A stretch of DNA of 64,000 nt from CAVXDY01 sp963721335 (GTDB lineage Bacteria; Actinomycetota; Thermoleophilia; Miltoncostaeales; Miltoncostaeaceae), in contig CAVRIV010000001.1 in the NCBI GenBank assembly GCA_963721335.1, positions 1-64,000 of the forward strand, in the 5' to 3' direction. Each line of letters opens with the position of its first letter. Position 1 is the first letter of the stretch. A model generated the notes under the pieces. The model was given only the letters and a program-made list of their open reading frames with translations, was not told the origin of the DNA and did no database searches. Made by a program: the position numbers and the translations under genes. This document shows, in pieces, positions 43,380-52,132 of the stretch.

Positions 43380-46300
43380 TCAGCCGGAGCGCGCGAGTAG
43401 CTCCTGAAAGAGGGCCCGGGTCGGTTCCGAGGGCCCGACGCCAAGCTCTCGCAGAAGGAGGGACCGGCAGACGTGGTACTGGCGGAGGGCAAGCGCCAGT
43501 TCCCCGGAGGCGGCCAAGGCGCGCATGCGTCCACGGTGCCATTCCTCCCGCTCCGGCTCCAGCAAGAGGAGGCGCTCAAAGCGGTCCGCCGCGTCCCGCG
43601 CCGCGCCGGCCGAGAGGAGCGCCTCCGCGAGTTCCACAAGGACGCGGCGATGCTCCAGGCCGACTTCGGTGCGGAGCGACTCCGCCCACTCCGCGTAGGG
43701 CCACTCGGGCATGAGCGCTCCGCGAACCAGCGTGTCGGCGCGCTGGAGTCGCTGGAGCCTCGCCTCCGTGGACTCCGAGCCCGAGGCTCGTGCGACTCGC
43801 AGGAACTCGTCGGCGTCGAAGCCGTCGCCCTCCTCGAGCATCAGCTGGCAGGTCTCCGCGTCCAGCCGCACCACCGACCCCGAATCGAACCGCGGCCGCT
43901 CCGGCTCGAGCGCTCGGCGGAGGGAGTGGAGGGTCGTACGCAAGGCGCGCGACCCGCGCTCGGGGCTGAGGTCGGGCCAGAACCACTCGAGGAGCCGGTC
44001 GCGCGGCACGGGCCCGCGGGCGCACGCGAGCGCCGCGAGCAGGGACCGTGCGCGGTCACGGCCGAACGCCGACTGGGGGACGGCGACGTCCCCCCGTCGG
44101 ACGAGGAAGCCTCCGAGTCCCTCGATCCTCAGCGTCGAGCCTGGGTCCCGTCGCCAGGCTCCCGTGCGCACGGAGGCCGCCGGCCCGCACCTCGGGACGG
44201 GAGTCACGAAGAAGCGCCTCGAGCACCTCTCCACCGCAGAGGGCAACCAGCCGCTCGGCCACGCCCTTCGGGCCGAGCGCCCTCTCGATCGCTCGAGCCA
44301 GAAGGGATGGAGCGCATGGACGCTCCTTGCGGTACCACAGCTCGTCATAGCCCCACTCGCTGGTGATCTGGAGCGCCTCGTCCAGGGCGCGGTCCCCCTC
44401 CGGCGAGCCGTCGCAATGAGCGACGATGAGGGCGGCGCGCGCGCGTCCCCAGGCGGCTGAGCTGGCCGTCGCGACGGCGTGGGCCTCCCGGGCCAGAGGG
44501 AGCGCCTCGTCCGCCAGGCCGGCGGATGAGGCCGCCAACGCAAGGTCGCAGAGCGCGTTGAAGTCGATGCCGCCGAGGTGAGTCGTCATCGCCCGCCGCG
44601 CGGCCGCGATCTCGGCCAGCACGCCGCCGCGGTCGCCGCGGTGCGCGAGCAGTCGCGCGCGCTGCGCAAGGAAGTAGTAGCCGGTCGGCCAGTCCCTGAA
44701 CCGGACCGCCCTGTCGACGACCTCGAGCTCCTGCTCGAGTTCGTCCCAGCGGCCGAGTTCCGCGAACGCCACCATGCGGATCCAACCCGCAGCGTTCTCG
44801 GCGACCGCCGTCTGGCCCGTGCGGGCCGCCGCCCGCGCCTGGCGCTCCACCTCCGCCAAGGCCTCCTCGTGACGGCCCACGTAGCTGAGCGCGAAGGCCC
44901 TGTAGCCGGAGGCATAGACGAGGAAGCCGAGCTCCTCGTCAGAGTCATCGACCTCGAGGTCACGGATCGCCGCGTCGAGGGCGTCGGGGACACCGGAGAC
45001 ATGTCCGCGGATCCGGTCGATCAGGTGCGCGCGGATGACGGCGGCGTAGGTCCGCGCGAGCGGGAACCGCTCGACCGCGGGCAGCGCGAGCGCCTCGTCC
45101 AGCTCTCGCTCAGCCTCCTCGAACCGGCAGGCCCACCCGTAGCCGCCCGCGAGGAGGATTCGCGCGACCGGCAGCATACGAGCGGTCGGATCGATGCGCG
45201 GAACGTAACGCGCGGAGATCTCGATGCCGCGGCTGGGTCCCAGCCCCCCCGGAACCCGAGCCTGGATCAGGCGCGCGAGCACGAGTGCGGCCCGCTCGTG
45301 ATCGCCGGCTCGCAGCAGGGTCTCGATGGCGGCGTCAAGCGCCTCGAACGCCTCATCGGGACGCGCGCGGACGAACAGGAGGGAGGCCTGAGCCAGGATC
45401 AGGCTCGGGCGCTCCCTGAGCGCTGCCGCGGGGATGGCGAGAAGCCATCCCCAAAGGGCTTCGGCGTGCGGGGAGCGGACGAGGCTCTCCGCGAGCGGCT
45501 CGAGGGCCTCGACGACGACTGCCAGCTCGCCGGCCGCGATGAGAGTACGGGATCGCCTCCAGCGGCTCCCCCGCGGATAGAAGGGCCATACCCGCCCGGC
45601 GGTTCAGCTCCGTGGCTCCGGAGCGTCCACGGTGCGCAGATGGCGGCGCAGGCACGCCTGGAAGAGGTGGTGATAGCGGTACCACTGCTCGGGCCCCTCG
45701 TCCTCGAGCGGGACGCAGAACAGATGGTTCTCGACCAACCACTGGATCACAAGGGCCGCCCCGGGGCGCCCAGTGATGGCCTCGGCGAGCGCGGGGGTGA
45801 ACCGCTCGAACACCGCGGTCTCCATGAGAAAGCGCTGGACGTCCTCCGGCTGGCGGGCGAGCACCTCCTGAGCGAGGAACTGGAACACGTCCTGCCCCGC
45901 GAGCGCCGACGGTGTCTCGGGCCCGACACGCGCAGCGAGGATGAGCCCGGCGACCCAACCCTCCGTGCGCCGGTGCAGCTCCGCGGCAGCGGCTGCATCG
46001 AGGCCGGGACGGCTGCGGCTCAGGAGGCTGGCCGATTCCTCGGGGGTCAGAGCGAGCGCGTCCTCGCCGACGGTGACCACCCCGCCCGCCCGGGCCGACC
46101 GGCGCTCACGGGCAGGGCCGTTCGGCTGGCGATCGCGACATGGACGTTCGGCGGAAGGTCCCGGACGAGCAGCCCGAGCGTGTCTCCGGCGGGGGAGCCT
46201 TCCACGGCGTGCGCGTCATCGATGACGATCAGGAACTCGTCCGCGACCGTCTCCACGATCTCGTTGCAGAGCCGCGTGACGAGATCTTCGGGCGACCCCT

Positions 46301-47276
46301 CGAGGCTCAGGCGCTGCCCGACTCCCGGATAAAGCTGCCCGATGCCCTCGACGAGGTGACCCGCGAAGGCCTCCGCGGACCGGATCTGCTCGTCACAGGA
46401 GAGCCACACCGAGGGCCGCTCGAGCCCCTCCAGCGCCTGGGCGAGCAGGGTGCTCTTGCCGTATCCGGCGCCCGCAACGATCGTCACCAGGCGGTCCTGG
46501 AAGCCGGCGCGCACCTGGTGCACCAGGTCGGGGCGGGGCAATGCTCCCCGCGGGACCCGGGGAGGCATCAGCCGGCTGCGAAGCACGCCGCGCCGCCCGG
46601 CGGCATGCGGCGGCACCGCCGGCTCCGCCGCGGGGACCCGGTCGGCCGGGCCGGCCGGCCGTGAGACGACCTCATACGCCCCCATGCGCTCGCCCACCCC
46701 CTTGAGGTCGAGGCGGCCGACGGGTCGCAGCGGGAACTCGGCCCCGGGGCCCAGGAGTCCGCGAACCGTCTCCGAGATGAGGATCTGCCCACCAGCCGCC
46801 GCATCGCAGAGCCGGCGCGCGACGGCGACCGCGATCCCGACGAGATCCCCTTCCTCATCCTCGACCGGCTCGCCGGCGTGCACGCCGATGCGGATGGTCA
46901 GCGGCACACCCCCCGGCAAGGCGTTGTGCCGTTCAAGGGCGCGCAGCATGGCGACGGCGGATGACAGCGCGGCGGCAGTCGTTGGAAACGCCGCGAGGAC
47001 CCCGTCGCCAAGGGCCTTGACTTCCCGGCCGCCGAAGGACCGCACCGGCTCGCGCAGGAGGTCGAGGCAGGCTCGGAGCACATGCTCGCCGGCAGCGTCG
47101 CCAAGCCGGCGAAGCATCACCGTCGAGCCGACCACGTCCGTGAAGAGCAGGGCGACCATGCCTTGGTGCGCGCCCGGCACCCGCGCGGCATGGCCGCCCT
47201 GTCGATCGGCGGCTGCGGACTGCGTCTCTTCGCGGGGCAACGCGGCGACCTCCCGACCGGATGGTCCCCGCTGCAA
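43380..47276 (-). CDS. Class III nucleotide cyclase - MalT-type ATPase - BTAD/SARP triple-fusion regulator (frameshifted)
   Basis: About 1,290 residues in four parts. (1) Cyclase homology domain: VALLFTDVVGSTVMLRRLGD (metal Asp), EVKALGDGVLAAFPTTAAAL (Lys and second Asp), IRIGVHAGEPVEDEEGDLVG. The usual V-N-x-A-x-R is VAVARRL, without the Asn. (2) MalT/STAND ATPase: VTIVAGAGYGKSTLLAQALE (Walker A), EFLIVIDDAHAVEGS (Walker B), HVAIASRTALPVSAG. (3) Helical repeats (AEALWGWLLAIPAAA, RELDEALALPAVERF). (4) C-terminal winged helix plus bacterial transcriptional activation domain: STLRIEGLGGFLVRRGDVAV, ALRTTLHSLRRALEPERPRF, ALRQYHVCRSLLLRELGVGP. Indels near 46078, 45612, 45545, 45290 and 44200. Start uncertain (TTG 47276 or ATG 47159). 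Confidence 0.75.
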
Positions 47277-47330
47277 CTGAGGCCGTCAAGCGTTGCCCGG
47301 CGGGCGTGACGAGCCCGTAGGCAGCCGCCG

Positions 47331-47666
47331 TCAGATCGTCGCGGCCTCCGCAGGCCGCCCGCTCGATCCGGACTGCTGGCCCGCGCCGGAGAGGGCCAGG
47401 TTGTGCACCTCGCACATCTCCCACGTCGGGGGCTGCTCCATGAGCTCCGGCATGCCTGCCCGCTCCATGATCGGCGGCAGATCCGCACGCATGAACCCCT
47501 CGAGGTCCTCCTGGGAACTCCACACCTCGGTCACGGCGATACCGGTCGCCGTACGCGCGCAGATGTGCGCCAGCCGGCTCGGGTGCGGCGGCGCGACGGT
47601 CGCCCCGTAGCCCTCGATGAGCCGGTCGGTGTCTCCGGTGACGCGGAAGAAGATGACGACGGCCAT
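47331..47666 (-). CDS. ABM/Dabb-like small dimeric ferredoxin-fold protein
   Basis: 111 residues. ATG 47666 has AAAGGAG 6 nt upstream. The N-terminal strand MAVVIFFRVTGDTDRLIEGY, middle ATGIAVTEVWSSQEDLEGFM and C-terminal EMCEVHNLALSG suggest the antibiotic-biosynthesis-monooxygenase or stress-responsive A/B barrel fold. No catalytic motif is diagnostic. It lies upstream of the large regulator on the same strand inside segment 2. Confidence 0.6.
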   Translation of the reverse strand: MAVVIFFRVTGDTDRLIEGYGATVAPPHPSRLAHICARTATGIAVTEVWSSQEDLEGFMRADLPPIMERAGMPELMEQPPTWEMCEVHNLALSGAGQQSGSSGRPAEAATI

Positions 47667-47948
47667 TGCGACTCCTTTAGTCGGATGCGATGGCCCCATT
47701 AGTAAACGGCAGGCGTCACCCCAGAGTCACGCAGGAGAAACGCAGCCCCCAGTAGGGGGTCGCGCCGCTGAGTCCGCCTCGCGCGCGCGGGCCAGAGCGA
47801 GACCGCCCTCGACGAGGGCGTGGGAACAGGGTGGAAACGAGACAGGCAGAGACGACGCGAGACGAGAGCGCCCCGGTCGGCCCCAGATCCCGCTTTGGGG
47901 ACGCTGATCGCGAGACGACGCGAGACACGCAGAGAGCGTCCGTGCCTA
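47667..47948. other. Gene-free end of segment 2 with 15-bp direct repeats
   Basis: Base composition is patchy and purine-rich here. GAGACGACGCGAGAC occurs at 47849-47863 and 47912-47926, 63 bp apart (six helical turns), close to att-like copy 3. No gene is supported. Confidence 0.45.
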
Positions 47949-47991
47949 CTCTTAATCCCAAGGTCGAAGGTTCGAATCCTTCACGGCCCAT
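47949..47991 (+). repeat. att-like core copy 3
   Basis: Perfect 43-bp copy of the tRNA-Lys 3' half. It is followed within 6 bp by a terminator-like hairpin, as expected for the original right flank of the tRNA gene. Confidence 0.85.
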
Positions 47992-47996
47992 CATCC

Positions 47997-48021
47997 TGAT
48001 CCCGGACGACGAGCGGGATCA
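47997..48021 (+). terminator. Hairpin after att-like copy 3, likely ancestral tRNA-Lys terminator
   Basis: TGATCCCG-GACGACGAG-CGGGATCA, 8-bp perfect arms and a 9-nt loop. There is no T run, so termination is only inferred from position. Confidence 0.5.
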
Positions 48022-48082
48022 GGCGCGCTGAAGCGGCTCTCGATCTGCGCGGTTGTCACCGCAGGCGTCACGCATGTCTCAC

Positions 48083-48493
48083 CTACCTGGCGTAGTCAGC
48101 CCACCAGTCGCGCTGGCCATCGACGTCTTCGCGCGGAGCCTCGCCGAGATTGGGCGCGCCGATGACGAGGATCTCGAGGCCCTTCGGCCCGGCCTCGTAG
48201 CCTCGCCACGTACCGGGCGGGACGCGCACCGCGTCCCATTCCTTGAGCTCGACGATCTCGTCGTCGACCTTCATCCTCCCGCTCCCGCGCAGGACCACGT
48301 ACACCTCCTCCTGCTTCCTGTGCGTGTGGCCGTACGGAAAGCGATAGCCGGGTGGAACGCGCTGGTAGCTCAGGCCGGATTTCTCGAGCTCGAGGGCCTC
48401 GGTCGCCATGCGGAACTCCAGGTCCGGCGCGCCGTCGAACTTGGACCCGACATCCTCCAGGTCCTCCTTGAGGTTCCTGAGCGTGAACGGCAC
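48083..48493 (-). CDS. Cupin-domain protein
   Basis: 136 residues, uninterrupted. Cupin motif 1 is YRFPYGHTHRKQEEVYVVLR (H-x-H, E) and motif 2 is VRVPPGTWRGYEAGPKG, where the usual metal His is replaced by Trp-Arg. This is common in single-domain stress or sugar-binding cupins; activity unknown. GTG 48493 has a TAGGAT box 6 nt upstream on the minus strand. Confidence 0.8.
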   Translation of the reverse strand: MPFTLRNLKEDLEDVGSKFDGAPDLEFRMATEALELEKSGLSYQRVPPGYRFPYGHTHRKQEEVYVVLRGSGRMKVDDEIVELKEWDAVRVPPGTWRGYEAGPKGLEILVIGAPNLGEAPREDVDGQRDWWADYAR

Positions 48494-48499
48494 GGCGCA

Positions 48500-48505
48500 A
48501 TCCTA
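48500..48505 (-). promoter_or_regulatory. -10 hexamer TAGGAT, leaderless promoter
   Basis: Minus-strand TAGGAT, 6 nt before GTG 48493; it overlaps the 3' end of the epimerase gene. Confidence 0.45.
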
Positions 48506-49504
48506 TGGCAGCCTTGGCTGGGGTCGCCGCGGGCGGCCGACGTTGGCGCGCGCGGGCGAGCGGAGCCCGGATGCCGAGGGCGCCGGTGTCGCGTAGGCGG
48601 CCGCGAAGCCCTGGCGCCAGCTCGGGTGGCGCAGCTCCCAGCCCAGCTCGCGCTTGGCCTTGGCGTTCGAGGCGCCGCGGGACTCGGTCGCCATCATGAC
48701 CACGGCTTCCCCCGCGACCAGCCGCGCCAGCCAGCGGGGGACGTGGCGGGGAGGCCTGGCGCCGAGCACGCCGGCGAGCACCGGCAGCCACTCGCGCGCC
48801 GGGGCGGGCTCGTCGTCGACGATGTTGTAGGCGCCGGCTCCCCCGTGCTCGAGCGCGAGCACGGTCGCCGCCGCGGCGTCGTCGAGGTGGATGAACGAGG
48901 AGACGCCGCCGCCGTCTCCGACGATCGGGAACAGCCGCTTGCGCACCGGCTCGAGCAGCCCGTCGTCGGGAGCGCCGTAGAACCCGCCGTAGCGGAGCAC
49001 GATCCCGCCGGCGCCCGAGACCGTCTCGTCGAGGTAGCGCATCGCCGAGACGGTCTCGCGCATCGCCGGCACCGGGGTGGGGTCGAGCGGATCGTCCTCG
49101 GTCTTCACCGGCCCGCCCACGCGCTCGTACAGCGCGCTGGCGTAGCCCTGGGCGACGAACCGGCGGACGCCCGCCTCTCGCGCGGCGGTCAGCAGCGCGT
49201 CGGTGCCCTCGGTCCGGAGCCGGTTCGTCTGCGCGAAGCTACGGTCGAAATGCCTGAAGTCCCGCAGATCCGCCAGCGCCGTCGCCTGGTGGACGATCGC
49301 GTCCGGCTCGGCCTCGAGGACGGCCGTGCGCACCGCGCGAGGGTCGAGCAGATCGAGCGCGATCGGCTCCGCCCCGAGCGCCCGCACCCGTTCGGCGTTT
49401 CCGGGGGACCTGAAGGTGCCGATCACCTCGTGCCCCCGGTCGATCAGCTGAGGAACGAGCCGGACGCCGATCGCGCCGCTCGCCCCTGCGACGAAGACTC
49501 GCAT
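48503..49504 (-). CDS. NAD-dependent epimerase/dehydratase (extended SDR)
   Basis: 333 residues, uninterrupted. Rossmann loop MRVFVAGASGAIGVRLVPQL, then PDAIVHQATALADLRDFRHF, RRFVAQGYASALYERVGG (Tyr of the active site), GIVLRYGGFYGAPDDGLLEP, VSSFIHLDDAAAATVLALEH and AYNIVDDEPAPAREWLPVLA. It has GGGAG 6-7 nt before ATG 49504. It is divergent from an ECF41-type sigma gene, a pairing typical of ECF41 loci, so it is a likely target of that sigma factor. Confidence 0.85.
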   Translation of the reverse strand: MRVFVAGASGAIGVRLVPQLIDRGHEVIGTFRSPGNAERVRALGAEPIALDLLDPRAVRTAVLEAEPDAIVHQATALADLRDFRHFDRSFAQTNRLRTEGTDALLTAAREAGVRRFVAQGYASALYERVGGPVKTEDDPLDPTPVPAMRETVSAMRYLDETVSGAGGIVLRYGGFYGAPDDGLLEPVRKRLFPIVGDGGGVSSFIHLDDAAAATVLALEHGGAGAYNIVDDEPAPAREWLPVLAGVLGARPPRHVPRWLARLVAGEAVVMMATESRGASNAKAKRELGWELRHPSWRQGFAAAYATPAPSASGLRSPARANVGRPRRPQPRLP

Positions 49505-49585
49505 CGTGTTCTCCCTTCGCTCGTCACATCGCCCGGGTCTCCCGGGTCTACGTGTATGACCCGACGCGACGGAGGAACGTGACCG

Positions 49586-50467
49586 ATGGATGAGCGCGAA
49601 TGGCTGGCGGAGCGCTTCGAGGAGCGCCGAACCCGTCTGCGAGCCGTGGCCTATCGGATGCTCGGCTCGCTGGACGAGGCGGACGACGCCGTCCAGGACG
49701 CCTGGCTCCGGCTCAGCCGCACCGGCACGAGCGAGGTCGAGAACCTCGACGCATGGCTGACGACCGTCGTCGCGCGGATCTCGCTGAACATGCTCCGCTC
49801 ACGTCGTGCGCGGCGCGAGGAGCCGATCGGCGTTCACATCCCGGAGCCGATCGTCGACCGCGCCGACGGGACCGACCCGGAGCACGAGGCCCTGCTCGCC
49901 GACTCGGTGGGTCTCGCCCTGCTCGTCGTCCTCGAGACGCTGAGCCCCGCCGAGCGGCTGGCGTTCGTCCTGCACGACATGTTCGCCGTACCCTTCGACG
50001 ACATCGCGCCGATCGTCGACCGCTCACCCGAGGCGGCCCGTCAGCTCGCCAGCCGCGCTCGCCGCCGCGTCCAGGGCGAGCACACGGTTCCCGACGCGGA
50101 CCTCGACACGCAGCGCGAGGTGGTCGAGGCGTTCCTCGCGGCCTCGCGCGACGGCGACTTCGAGGCGCTGCTCGAGGTGCTCGACCCGGACGTCGTGCTG
50201 CGCGCGGACCTCGGCCCCCTCGCGGGCGGATCGAGGGAGGTCCGCGGGGCGGCGGATGTGGCAGGCCAGGCGCTCTTCTACTCACGGCTCGGCCTGCTCG
50301 TCCAGCCGGCGCTCATCAACGGCGCCGCGGGGCTCGTCACGACGCGCGACGGAGAGGTGTTCTCGGTCGGGGGCTTCACGATCAGGGACCGGAGAATCGT
50401 CGCGATGGACATCCTCGCCGACCCCGCACGGCTCGCCCGGCTCGACCTGACCATCCTCGACGACTGA
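49586..50467 (+). CDS. ECF41-type sigma factor with SnoaL-like C-terminal domain
   Basis: 293 residues, uninterrupted. Sigma region 2 is RLRAVAYRMLGSLDEADDAV, QDAWLRLSRT; region 4 is LSPAERLAFVLHDMFAVPFD, SPEAARQLASRARRRVQGE. The C-terminal ~90 residues (VVEAFLAASRDGDFEALLEV, GGFTIRDRRIVAMDILADP) form the SnoaL/NTF2-like domain that replaces an anti-sigma factor in ECF41. GGAGG lies 12 nt before ATG 49586. The 81-bp divergent region contains the tandem repeat CCCGGGTCTCCCGGGTCT. Confidence 0.88.
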   Translation: MDEREWLAERFEERRTRLRAVAYRMLGSLDEADDAVQDAWLRLSRTGTSEVENLDAWLTTVVARISLNMLRSRRARREEPIGVHIPEPIVDRADGTDPEHEALLADSVGLALLVVLETLSPAERLAFVLHDMFAVPFDDIAPIVDRSPEAARQLASRARRRVQGEHTVPDADLDTQREVVEAFLAASRDGDFEALLEVLDPDVVLRADLGPLAGGSREVRGAADVAGQALFYSRLGLLVQPALINGAAGLVTTRDGEVFSVGGFTIRDRRIVAMDILADPARLARLDLTILDD

Positions 50468-50534
50468 CCTCCTCGAGGGCCCGAGCGACCAGCCGGCGGT
50501 CCATGCTGACACTCGGAGCGCCGGAAGAGGTGCG

Positions 50535-51215
50535 TTAGGCGGCCCACGCGCGGGCGGCCGTCCGGGTGACGTCCTCGCGGACGAGCGTGGCGAGCCGGCC
50601 CACGTCGTCGCGCTCGAACGCCTCGACGAGCTGCGTCAGGAGCTCGCGGTCGCCCGCATGGAGCGACGTCACGGGGCTGGAGGCCCGCACATCCCTCGCC
50701 GCGAGAGTCGCGCGAGCGCGCTGGAGCGCGCTCGTCACCGAGGCGACGCTCGTCCCCAGGAGCGCGGCGACCTCGCTCGCCGGCCAGCGGAGGACCTCGC
50801 AGAGGAGGAGCGCCGCCCGCTGGCGGGCGGTGAGGTGCCGGAGCGCCGCCGCGAACGCGAGCCGGACCGCTTCGCGCGAGGCGGCGACCTCGGCCGGGTC
50901 GTCCCACGCCGGTCCCGGCTTCTCGATCGCCGCCTCGATCCGGTGTTCGTGGGGACGCGCCTTCAGCATGTCGCGGCAGACGTTGGTCGCGATCGTGTAG
51001 AGCCACGCGCGCATCGTGGCCCGCCTCTGCAGGCGGTCGAGTCCGCGCCACGCGCGCACCAGCGTGTCCTGCACCGCGTCCTCCGCCTCGAACGAGGAGC
51101 CCAGGATCCGGCTGCAGTAGCCGGCGAGCTCGGGGCGGTGCCGCTCGAGCTCGCGCTCGAGGGTGCTCGCCGGCGCCGGCCCTCCGGGCGCCTGGGCGGC
51201 CAGGCCCACGCTCAT
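50535..51215 (-). CDS. Sigma-70 family (ECF) factor with clipped SnoaL-like tail
   Basis: 226 residues, uninterrupted. Region 2: PELAGYCSRILGSSFEAEDA, VQDTLVRAWRGLDRLQRRAT; region 4: ALRHLTARQRAALLLCEVLR, WPASEVAALLGTSVASVTSA. A SnoaL-type domain starts (LLTQLVEAFERDDVGRLATL) but stops about 25 residues in, whereas relatives continue for about 100 more. Either this is a true short form or the 3' part was lost. ATGA overlap with the upstream NmrA-like gene shows co-translation. Confidence 0.8.
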   Translation of the reverse strand: MSVGLAAQAPGGPAPASTLERELERHRPELAGYCSRILGSSFEAEDAVQDTLVRAWRGLDRLQRRATMRAWLYTIATNVCRDMLKARPHEHRIEAAIEKPGPAWDDPAEVAASREAVRLAFAAALRHLTARQRAALLLCEVLRWPASEVAALLGTSVASVTSALQRARATLAARDVRASSPVTSLHAGDRELLTQLVEAFERDDVGRLATLVREDVTRTAARAWAA

Positions 51216-51908
51216 CGCCCGGCGCTCGCGGGCTGGGCCCAGGCGCCGGCCGCGGCGGCGCGGCGAGCGAAGTCCGCGAAGTCCCTGGCGTCGCGGCCAA
51301 GGGCGCGCTGAACGCCGTCGGCGGTCGCGGCGTTGCGGCCGTCGAGCACCTCGCCGAACAGGTAGCGGGTGAGGGAGACGACGTCGTCCGGCACCCCGGC
51401 CTCGGTCATCGCCTCGACGTAGCCCTCCAGGGACACCTCGGTGAAGCGGAGCGCCCGCCCCGTCGCGCGACCGATCTCCTCGACCGCCTCGGAGAACGTC
51501 AGGGGCCGCGGGCCGGTGAGCTCGTAGAGCTCTCCGGCGTGCCCGTCCTCCATGAGTGCGGCGGCGGCGACGTCGGCGACGTCGTCGGCGATGAGGCTCG
51601 GGCACCGCGCCGGCCGGCAGGGCGAGCTCGCCCGCCGCGAGCGGCTCGGCGAAGAACGTCCTGAAGTTCTGGTTGAACCAGCTGCAGCGCACGATCGTCC
51701 AGTCGGCCCCGCTCGCCTGCAGGGCGCGCTCCGGCGCGCCCTCCAGGGCGGGCGCCCAGGTGGCCCCGTCGTCCCAGTCGAACGGCGGCTCGGCAGAGCG
51801 TGAGCCGATGCGCACGGGAAGCCCGCGCGCCCGCAGTCGCTCTGCGACCCGCCGGCCCGTCTTGCCGGTCCCCCCCACGACGAGTGTCGGGCTCTCGTGC
51901 TCGCTCAT
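51212..51908 (-). CDS. NmrA-like NAD(P)-binding protein with apparent internal deletion (frameshifted)
   Basis: ESPTLVVGGTGKTGRRVAER and LRARGLPVRIGSRSAEPPFD give the nucleotide-binding start. WAPALEGA is then joined directly to PERALQASGADWTIVRCSWF, while relatives have about 50-60 residues between (the second half of the Rossmann fold). After an indel near 51595 it continues DGHAGELYELTGPRPLTFSE, AVEEIGRATGRALRFTEVSL and a helical C-terminus. The deletion may make it inactive or be an assembly error. GGGGGGAG precedes ATG 51908. Confidence 0.7.
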
Positions 51909-52118
51909 GTCGCTCCCCCCTCCGGGTCGGCTCAGGTCTCCGGCGGCCTCGAGCTCGTGCAATCGCTTCACCGCGTCGACGAAACCCAGCCAACCGACGA
52001 ACCGCTCGTCCGCGCCGCGGCCGGTGCGCAGCCGCCCGGTGACCGGCAGGCGGTCGAGGTAGAGGTCGAGGCTCACGCTCAGCGCGCGATCCTGGTCGTC
52101 GGCGGCCCGGTCATCCAT
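51909..52118 (-). CDS. Small FxGWLGF-type hypothetical protein
   Basis: About 70 residues: LSVSLDLYLDRLPVTGRLRT, ERFVGWLGFVDAVKRLHELE. Short actinobacterial proteins with a terminal F-x-G-W-L element of this kind are often found next to oxidoreductase or sigma genes. No stop separates it from the NmrA-like frame, so its 3' end is arbitrary. ATG 52118 has TAGCGT 8 nt upstream, indicating a real leaderless start of the three-gene operon. Confidence 0.5.
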
Positions 52119-52126
52119 CGACCCCG

Positions 52127-52132
52127 ACGCTA
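52127..52132 (-). promoter_or_regulatory. -10 hexamer TAGCGT, leaderless promoter
   Basis: Minus-strand TAGCGT, 8 nt before ATG 52118; it overlaps the stop region of the LuxR-type gene. Confidence 0.45.

Larger units (their letters stand above)
43278..47991. mobile_element. tRNA-Lys-integrated segment 2 (about 4.7 kb)
   Basis: DNA between att-like copies 2 and 3. It carries a giant regulator gene and a small monooxygenase-like gene, both on the minus strand. No integrase or excisionase was found, so it is immobile alone or mobilised in trans. Confidence 0.6.

Noticed and set aside
49505..49585. Canonical ECF41 promoter (TGTCACA near -35 with CGTC near -10) upstream of the sigma and epimerase genes
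   Set aside because: A CGTCACA is present, but no CGTC lies at the expected 16-17 nt spacing on the same strand, so the match is not good enough.
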